Below, in pieces: positions 57,188 to 64,000 of a DNA stretch of 64,000 nucleotides. Position 1 is the stretch's first letter. Each line of letters opens with the position of its first letter. The stretch comes from Gelatoporia subvermispora B. Its lineage: Eukaryota > Basidiomycota > Agaricomycetes > Polyporales > Gelatoporiaceae. The notes beneath the pieces are model-generated. The model searched no databases. It worked only from the letters and a program-made list of their open reading frames with translations, and was not told the origin of the DNA. The translations under genes were made by a program, and so were the position numbers. Where the stretch lies: contig KB445797.1 of assembly GCA_000320605.2 (NCBI GenBank), positions 1,236,024-1,300,023 on the forward strand, written 5' to 3'.

Positions 57188-58940
57188 TCATGCCACCTTC
57201 GCCCGCTTCACATCACTTTCCTCTTCATCTCCTTCCGTCGTCCGCTTGCTCGGGAGAGCCTCCGGCTCGGGACCGCTCGCCGATGCGGGTGGCTGCGGAC
57301 ACCCCGTCTCCTCTGGACATTGCACCGCTTCTTCTCTCTCCGCCGGGGGAACCTGATGCGCTTTCTGTGTGGGTGGTGCAGCCTTTTGGTTAGGGTCAGG
57401 TGGGGGCAAGGGCCGGAAGTACGGCTGTGCGAGCCAATGCGGGAGGACTGGCAGGCCCGTTGTGGGCTCGTATGTGATGAGTTCCTCGAGCGTCTTCCCT
57501 CCCGCCGCTTTTGCGTCCCGCTATCAAATTCCACATGATCAGCAATCACGCAAACAGACGCGCCAAATGGTAATCAAAGCCGACCGCGCACTCACCTCCA
57601 TCCGCACCCTCATCTCCTCCACAACCTCCTCGTACGGCGCCCACGCCTCCGGGCCCTTGCTCGCATTGATATGCGCCTTCCCCAACATCTCCCTCAAGTC
57701 CTTCTCTCGTCCCAACGCAGGCCGCATCAGCTTGAACAGGTGCCCCTTCACCGCGCTCGGCGACGTCGGCGTCTTCTGCGTCTTCACAATGTCCAGATAC
57801 TCCCGCGCGAGCTGCGCATGTGGCGGGTGCAGTCCCAGCAAGCCCGCGAGGGGGCCATCAGTCGGCATCGGCGGCGGGCTCGTAGGCGATGCGTCCCTAG
57901 AGCACTCCGGTAAAGACGGTGCAGGACAGAACAACGCAGGGTTGTACAAGTTCCCCTCCGCCGACATGACCGCATCTGCGCCGGTCGCCTCGAGGCACTT
58001 CTCGATATCCCCGTAGAACAGCACATTGCCGTTTGCGAATACCGGGACCTTGACCGCCTGCTTCACCGCGCGGATCTTGGCCCAGTCTGCGAGGCCGGCC
58101 TTCTGCGCGCGCTGCTCACGCGTGCGGCCGTGGCAGGTGAGGATTTGGGCGCCGGCGCGCTCGAGCATCTGGGCGTACGCGACCGTCTTCTCAACCGTCG
58201 GGAACACACGGAATTTTGCTGTAACAGGAACCTTCAGGTTTTTGTGCAGCGTGTTGACTGTAATGTGTATTTGTTAGCTTGCAGAACCTCGGGCGAGTTC
58301 GAACCGCAAATGACGCACTGAGCTCATAGATGAGGTCCCACTCGTCCTGGAGGAACGAACCATAATGCCCGCGGCGCGCGACGTCCTGCGGGCAGCCAAG
58401 GTTGATGTCAATAGCGTCGCAATGCGCCTCGAGACATTTAGCAGTCGCAAGCATCTTCTCCGGATCGTGCCCACACAGCTGGACGATCAGCGGGCGGTCT
58501 GCGGGACAGCCCTCCTCCCCGAGTACCGTGTTGAAGTTTTTCTCGCGGAATGTTGTGTGTGACATGTCAGCGTACATCTGTGCGGGAAAGATCTCGGTGT
58601 TAGTACCTCCTATGGGCGTATGTATGGGTGCAGACGAAACAAAGACGTACCTTGACGTTGATCATGGGCGTGTATGCGAGCTGGGCGGGGCGGTCAGAGG
58701 GCATGTGGATGGCATTAACCATCGTGACTCACCTGCGCACCATACCTACGCGAGAGCGTCCTCCACGCCTGGCAGTAACCTCAGCATACGCCAGATTAAA
58801 ACACAACACACGGTACCCACCAGCTCACTCTGGTCGACCATCGGTGCGACGACATACTTTGGGCTGCCGAGAACCTCGCGGTAGAAGTCAAACCCGCCGA
58901 GTTTCTCCGTAGGTGCTTGGCCGGAAACGAGGCCTGGCAT
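57188..58940 (-). CDS. DUS1: tRNA-dihydrouridine synthase Dus1
   Basis: FMN-dependent enzyme reducing uridines (16/17 in yeast Dus1) of tRNA. The ATG at 58940 gives MPGLVSGQAPTEKLGGFDFY and then VVAPMVDQSEL, the first barrel strand. The TIM barrel continues with AYTPMINVK, RPLIVQLCGHDPEKMLATAK, and IDINLGCPQDVARRGHYGSF (catalytic Cys in GCPQ). Next are VPVTAKFRVF, LTCHGRTREQRAQKAGLADW, FANGNVLFYGDIEKCLEATG and VMSAEGNLYNPALF. The C-terminal helical domain (REYLDIVKTQKTPTSPSAVK) binds tRNA in the family. A low-complexity tail (PNQKAAPPTQKAHQVPPAER) ends in DVKRAKVA. Three or four short introns interrupt it. Confidence 0.94.
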
Positions 58941-59475
58941 TTTGTTAAGAAACAAGAGTGTCGACCGCGTCAGGGAGCGGACGAGATGCGCTATGATGGG
59001 AGGTGGATCAGGAGACCCTGATCGCCAGAATTCGAGTTCAAGATGCGGGGTGCAGTCTTGCGGTGCGTTTTGTCGGCGTCTGGTACCAGAGGTTGTGTAG
59101 CACTCTCGGAGGGGAAGGAGTAGAAAGAATGACGACTAGAAGGCTCAAAGCGCTCAAATCCAAAATAGGGGTCAATGCCACGAGATAAAACAATCGTCAG
59201 GTGACTCAGGTCCCGTCAGGTCATCATTGCTTGGTGTTGTTTGCCGCAGAACGCCGCTTGAGTGCAGGAGAAAGGGTAGTTAGAGATCTGTTCAGGACCA
59301 ATTCTCCAGGTTCTATGGTCCCCTCTTCCAATATCAATGACGGACGTTTCCACATCAACTGCATAGAAATGGCCAGCGTCGCGTCTATTCTCGTCATGAG
59401 CTGTCACACCGGGAACGGTGATCTAGGAACTTCTATCTCACATCATGACCATATACCAGGCCACTAGCCAGTCTG

Positions 59476-59722
59476 TTACAGGTTCGTCCCAGTAGTCTCG
59501 TCCTGTTTCGTCCCATTCGTTTGTGCTGGACGCTGGTTGGTACCTCCTGGCGGCGATCCAACTATCTCCTGCGCTGGCGGCTGAGGCCTGACGCTGTGTG
59601 CATTGTGCTCTGGGTTTTCGATCTCCTCTCGGTAGCATCCGTGACACAGCCACCTGTAGTCCTGTACAACGTCTGGTTTACAACACTCCGCTATCACGAG
59701 TCTTTCCCAGTCTACCAGAGTC
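59476..59722 (-). pseudogene. Possible isolated exon or gene remnant with a CHGC motif
   Basis: After a GTAG acceptor-like site the frame reads TLVDWERLVIAECCKPDVV and then RWLCHGCYREEIENPEHNAH. The remainder is Gln/Thr/Pro-rich and ends TTGTNL. The composition looks protein-like and the paired cysteines suggest a zinc knuckle or the end of an F-box-type protein. No upstream exon with a start could be joined. It may be a relic or chance. Confidence 0.25.
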
Positions 59723-60078
59723 TACCCCAACGTAAATTGACCGAGGCTACAATGCCGCTGCGGATGTACTTGTTATCTCGATCAGAGCCGGCGACCTCGA
59801 GGCTTCGCGGGAGGCTTGACTCCCAGGCTGAAGCTTCGATTGTTGTAACTTGGACTACGACCAAAAGAATCTCAGCAAGTCTACTAGAGGCCTGACTTCC
59901 CCGGCGCCATGCAGTGTGTCTCGTGCTACGTCGACGAACCCCCTACATGCTGCCCCGGCTTGCGAACCAGCAATATCTTTAGGCTGCACGTCTTTCAAGA
60001 GTTGTGAGGGCTTCCTATGATCCCTATACCGTTGGACATTGCCACGGATTCGCAGAGTCTTTTGCCGCGCATAGCCCT

Positions 60079-60147
60079 TCTGCAGTACCACAGCATTGGG
60101 TCCTACCATCAGCCAATTTTTGCAGCACCGCAGCGTTGGGCCTGCCA
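60079..60147. repeat. Short imperfect tandem duplication (~31 bp x 2)
   Basis: TGCAGTACCACAGCATTGGG...CCATCA at about 60080 recurs after a 9-nt spacer as TGCAGCACCGCAGCGTTGGG...CCATCA. The copies differ at a few positions. Function unknown. Confidence 0.55.
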
Positions 60148-60444
60148 TCACACCGATATGAAATGTACCCATGAAGATTGCGTTGGACAGCTGTGATCAG
60201 ATTCCCCATCCGTACAGGTACGCTATTCGTCATCAGGTAGTACTCCATATCCGCGATAACTCGAAGTCAGCGTTGGTCAACCCGGGCGCGCTGCGCCTAA
60301 CCCCGCCGGGCATCACGCTCGACATTCACAATACGATAACTCAAGCTCTGCGTCATACCTACTCCCGAATCAAAGCTCACCTGCCATTTCGAACGCACCA
60401 GACAATCACCTCGGAAATGCGGAATGCCGGCCGTGCCGAATACA

Positions 60445-60450
60445 TATAAA
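60445..60450 (+). promoter_or_regulatory. TATA box of the repeat-protein gene
   Basis: TATAAA lies 95 nt upstream of the ATG at 60545. It is followed by a pyrimidine-rich stretch typical of fungal leaders. Confidence 0.5.
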
Positions 60451-60544
60451 GGGCGCCTGACCATTGACTCTTCTCTCTTGCTTTCCTCTGAGCCCCCACA
60501 GCAAGCGAGTAATCGCCTCTCCTTCCTAGAGTTCTTGCAATACT

Positions 60545-62989
60545 ATGTGTAGAACCAACAGCGGCAAATCAGGTCAAACCGGTCGACGTGAGGGCCAAGG
60601 CCGTCGCCGGAGTAACAGTTATCTCATGTCGCAAAAGGACTTCAGTAGTAAAGTGAGCACTCACCCTTCAACTGAGTATAAAGCCAACCTCGTCTTCAGG
60701 CTCCTATTTGGGGGCAGCGTGGCATGTTCTCCAACAAGCCTAGTTGCAGGAAACGGAGAGCAAAATACGAACATATTATGAACGATGCAGAATATCCGCG
60801 ACACGACGAACAGGTCGGCTCGACGACAGACGTAAAGACGACTCTGTTCTCATCATGTTTCTTGAACAGGTTTCGCCTCCTCCCATAAACCAACACATGC
60901 TAGAATTATCTACGTTTTCCGCTGTGGATGAGGGTGGGACCAATCCGTCTGGGACCGTTCTGCGTTCGAAGACGTCGCAGGGCAGTCTCTCTGAAGTAAG
61001 TGACCAGCTGATCACCAATCTTGCGCCAATAGTAACGTGTCTTAGGGATCGTGCAGCACTTCTGACATCGCACCGCAAATCCAGGCGGAACTTTTCCCTA
61101 TTCCTTACACGGCTTCTCCTGACAGGCTCGATACGAACACATCAACCCTTCCTCACGATCTCCTGTCCATCCCATCGAACACGCTTCTTGCGCACGGGCC
61201 TTGTCTGGACGAGCTCGATGCAGACATGTTCACTGCGCCCAGTTCCTCGCAGGTTCCATTGGATGCCCACATTGCTGATGACCCACCCCTGGGTGGGCTT
61301 GAAGCAAACGTGTCCAACACTCCTTTCGGTCCACCGCCCCTTCAATTCGATACTTATGCGGCCCTATGGGGCACGAGTAGGCAGAACATCTCTCCTGGAG
61401 AAACCGGTGGTAGCTTCGAGGTTCCAAGGTTGCACGCTACCCCTGCGGCTACGTTTTCTGCTAGCCAGGTATATCTTGACGCCGCATATCTCGACGATGT
61501 CCCCCATTCTTTTAATGTTCAAGCATCATTTCGGCCATCGTCGCCGCATTCGGGCGGTCCAGTCATCCACATACCCCAACCTTGTCGGCCAGTATACAGA
61601 TGCAACTATAGCGAGGCTGTGCCCTCCCGTCCATCTGCACCCTCTCGTCCCGCTGCACTCTCTCGTCCCGCCGCACCGTACCATCCCGCTGCACCCCGCC
61701 ACGGTACTCCCTTCTGTGGGCCATCCTCTTTACTTCCATCTACCGACGGCAGCTCCGAGGCCGAAAGGTCATACGCTATCCCAACCTCTACCTTTCCTAC
61801 TAGCCAGGTCGAGCGTGGTACCATGTGCTTCAACGATCCGCGCTATACTCTCACCACGCTAGCATCGTCGCGCCCTTCGCCGCTGCATCCGGGCGGTCCA
61901 GTCATCAACGTACCCCAGCCTCGTCGGCCAGCATACGCAAGCCACTATGGTGAGGCTTCTTGCCTACCTCACGCTGCGCTCTCCCGTCACACCGTGCCCT
62001 CCCGTGACGCTGCGCCCTACCATGCTGCTAGGCCCTACCACGGCACCCCCTCCCACAGCAACGTTGAGCCTCCAAGGTCGCACATCACTCTTGCTGCTAC
62101 TAGCCAGGTCAATTCCGATGCCACATCCTCCAACAATCTTTGCTGTACTTCCAATAATCCAGCAGCGTTGTACATGTTGCCGCCATATCTGGGCGGTCCA
62201 GTCATCGATATATCCCAGCCTGGTCTGCCAGTATACAGAAGCCACTATGGCGAAGCTTCTCGCCTATCTCACACTGTGCCCTCCCGTCCCGCTACGTCTT
62301 ATCACAGCACTGCGCCACACCACGGTACTCTCCCCTTTGGTTTGTTCCAAGTGATGACATCCACCGGTGGCATGTCAGAGGCCCTAAGGTCACGCACTAC
62401 TCCTGCCAATACATTTGCTACTAGCCAGGTTAATCATGACACCACATTCTTCAATGACCCTCGCTATACTCTCGATACCCCAGCGCAATTACTCCCTTCG
62501 CGACCGGATCCGGGTGGTCCAGTCGCTCAAATTCCACGGCCTAGTCAGCCGGCATACGGAGGTCGCTATGGTGAAGCTTCTCGCTTATCTCACCCTGCAC
62601 CATACCATGCTGTTGTGCCCTACTATGCCGCCGCTGCCCATAACGGTGCTTCTTCATCCTGTCCGTCTTCAATACCATCCATCAGTGATAGTCTGGAGGC
62701 TTTGGATCTGTACACTACCCCTGCCACCGCGACTCCTGCTGATCAAGTCGAGCACGATCACACGTTTTATAGTAGTCCTGCTACTGTTAACACTATTCCG
62801 GCAGTGGATATATCGCACGAACGCACATCGCGCAAACGCCCCCGTACTCATCGTCGCCGTACCAGTACCATGCAGCTGACGCCATATCCCGTCCCTCACT
62901 CATCGGAATATGAACGTCGCCATGATCAGATCAGTGGCGGCTCCGTCTACCCTAGACCGGGGCCTACTGCATTCAACTCCTCGACTTGA
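60545..62989 (+). CDS. Internal-repeat protein of unknown function
   Basis: 765 residues from three exons: 60545-60652, 60750-60995 and 61046-62989, each in phase 0 with good GTGAGC/GTAAGT donors. The N-terminus is basic (GRREGQGRRRSNSYLMSQKD), then ESKIRTYYERCRISATRRTG. From about residue 170 the protein is four to five degenerate tandem units of about 100-113 residues. Each has a TSQV-type start, the block RYTL, the signature GGPVI-IPQP, a Y..HYGEASRLSH segment, Ser/Pro/Ala/His-rich PSRPA..YH sequence, and HGT. The C-terminus is strongly basic (SRKRPRTHRRRTS), a likely nuclear signal. Unit starts at DNA level (GGGCGGTCC: 61552, 61891, 62191, 62512) are spaced 339, 300 and 321 nt, all multiples of three, supporting translation. 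I recognise no homologue. Confidence 0.7.
61400..62760 (+). repeat. In-frame degenerate tandem repeats, ~300-340 bp units
   Basis: Four main units and a partial fifth, coding for the repeat protein. Similarity between units is clear in GGTCCAGTCATC and GAAGCTTCTCGCCTATCTCAC-type blocks, but units have drifted and vary in length by whole codons. Confidence 0.75.
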
Positions 62990-63710
62990 TGGTACGCTGG
63001 TTCACGTCTAGCCGTGCATGTTTCGATAATCTGATATATTCTGCTTCTGTAGGAACAGGTATTTATGGTCACATCTCAGGAGTGACCGGAAGAATGTCGT
63101 GTCGACGCGAATACCCTTCGTCTGCCTTTCGAGGCTGGGCAGTGTCTTCATTCCTCTGCCGCATCTCGCAAGGGAGCACGACAGCAAATCATCCAGAGGC
63201 ACATCAAATGCAGCAAGCCGAATCGACGTTTTCCTGACAGAGAGGGCGTGCCACCTGGTGCATCCCGAGCTACCGATCTCTGAATGCCGGATATGGATGC
63301 AACAGTCGTCCTGATGCAAGTGATAGCCGTCAAGACTCTTGCCTTGTTGCTCGGCCACTCAATGGTACCCGTCTGGCCATCAACCCGTTCGACTGCGTGT
63401 TGTAGAGTGGTTTGGTATATGTTGTCTCGTAGCTACAACATACAGAAGGGCTTTCGTAGGTTCTGTTTGGAGTTAGTGCGTACCTGTATAATGCGAAGAA
63501 CATGACCATACCTATGAGTCGACGGCTTGTTGGACTATGGTCTGGTTGGACTTGCATTTCCAGCCTTTATATATCATGGCCGCGGAAGATATGTCATTTT
63601 CCGAAGACATGGACAGGGAGCAGGCGGTTACCTGTTCTCAGAATAGACTGGGGTTCCTGAGTTCCTATTTGTTATTCCTGTCAACCTGTTCCTTGTATTG
63701 ATCTGCCTCT
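62990..63710. other. Intergenic region
   Basis: About 720 nt downstream of the repeat-protein gene. A minus-strand frame (63008-63358) has no recognisable domain. Nothing is supported. Confidence 0.45.
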
Positions 63711-63916
63711 TGCGTCGACCTGCCCCTTGCGCTCGCCTGCCCCTTCTATCAGCCTGCCCCTTGCGCTCACCTGCCCCTTCTGTCGACCTGCCCCTTGTGC
63801 TCACCTGCCCTTTCTGTCGACCTGCCCCTTGCACTTGCCTGTCCCTTCTATCACCCTGCCCCTTGCGTTCACCCGCACTTCTGCTGACTTGTCCTTTCTG
63901 TTGACCTTCTTTTCCC
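63711..63916. repeat. Minisatellite, 17/34-bp unit
   Basis: Pyrimidine-rich direct repeats with a 34-bp higher-order unit (TGCGCTCACCTGCCCCT plus TCTGTCGACCTGCCCCT). Each half is a 17-bp variant ending CCTGCCCCT. There are about twelve half-units, diverging toward the right end. The low-complexity frames it opens on both strands are not taken as genes. Confidence 0.85.
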
Positions 63917-64000
63917 GTGCTTTCCAGCGTCTCGTTTCTCCCGTTTCCTCATGTCCGGGTCCATTTGGCCGTCAGCGTCAAGGGTCCCCTTAACAATATC

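Larger units (their letters stand above)
58941..60544. other. Gene-poor intergenic region
   Basis: About 1.6 kb. It contains a possible degenerate minus-strand exon (59476-59722), a short imperfect direct repeat (60079-60147), and a TATA element for the next gene. No complete gene can be built. Confidence 0.5.

Noticed and set aside
60750..60872. An additional 38-nt intron in the repeat-protein gene, with an RKRRAKYE homeodomain-like reading
   Set aside because: The frame entered at the 60749 acceptor reads through without a further intron; the homeodomain-like string requires a shorter, less likely splice pattern.
63711..63916. CRISPR array
   Set aside because: Units are contiguous 17/34-bp direct repeats without unique spacers, in a eukaryotic genome.
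63628..63993. Low-complexity frames over the minisatellite
   Set aside because: Open on both strands only because the 17/34-bp unit lacks stops; no coding evidence.

Overview
The window is nuclear DNA of a filamentous basidiomycete (Agaricomycetes; a polypore-like relative is a guess from the F-box family). Genes are dense on both strands and interrupted by many short GT-AG introns of about 50-100 nt. The housekeeping genes are fungal-type, and several Ser/Pro-rich proteins have no family I recognise. I found no intact transposon, phage or CRISPR sequence.

Left part (1-14 kb): cohesin subunit Scc3 (minus strand, leaves the left edge); a Ser/Pro-rich coiled-coil protein (7.1-10.4 kb, plus); a secreted S41/CPAF-like peptidase (11.0-13.9 kb, minus).

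Duplicated blocks: at 14.6-19.1 kb lies tRNA-Gly(GCC), F-box gene A, a fragment of a DUF1308 gene, then F-box gene B. At 50.0-54.5 kb the same order recurs inverted (tRNA-Gly, F-box D, the same fragment, F-box C). The only full copy of the DUF1308 gene (19.3-21.5 kb) follows B, and a third identical tRNA-Gly lies just beyond it. Copy A has a frameshift; B, C and D read open.

Central single-copy part (22-50 kb): a signal peptide/one-membrane-span protein with a long Ser/Pro tail; an alpha/beta hydrolase; a small acidic protein; cytosolic seryl-tRNA synthetase; the H3K4 methyltransferase Set1; a Ser-rich C-terminal membrane protein; the unfolded-protein-response sensor Ire1, divergent from the ribosome-biogenesis WD protein Jip5; a mitochondrial-type ALDH7 family dehydrogenase; and a 4-coumarate-CoA-ligase-like acyl-CoA ligase.

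Right part (54.5-64 kb): a kinase-like protein with an unusual metal-binding motif, tRNA-dihydrouridine synthase Dus1, a gene-poor stretch, an unrecognised protein built of four to five degenerate ~105-residue repeats, and a 17/34-nt minisatellite at the right edge.

Most neighbours are unrelated housekeeping genes, and no biosynthetic cluster or defence system is apparent. The structural feature that stands out is the inverted F-box/tRNA/DUF1308 duplication. All exon limits were read by eye from splice signals and frame continuity, without transcript evidence.
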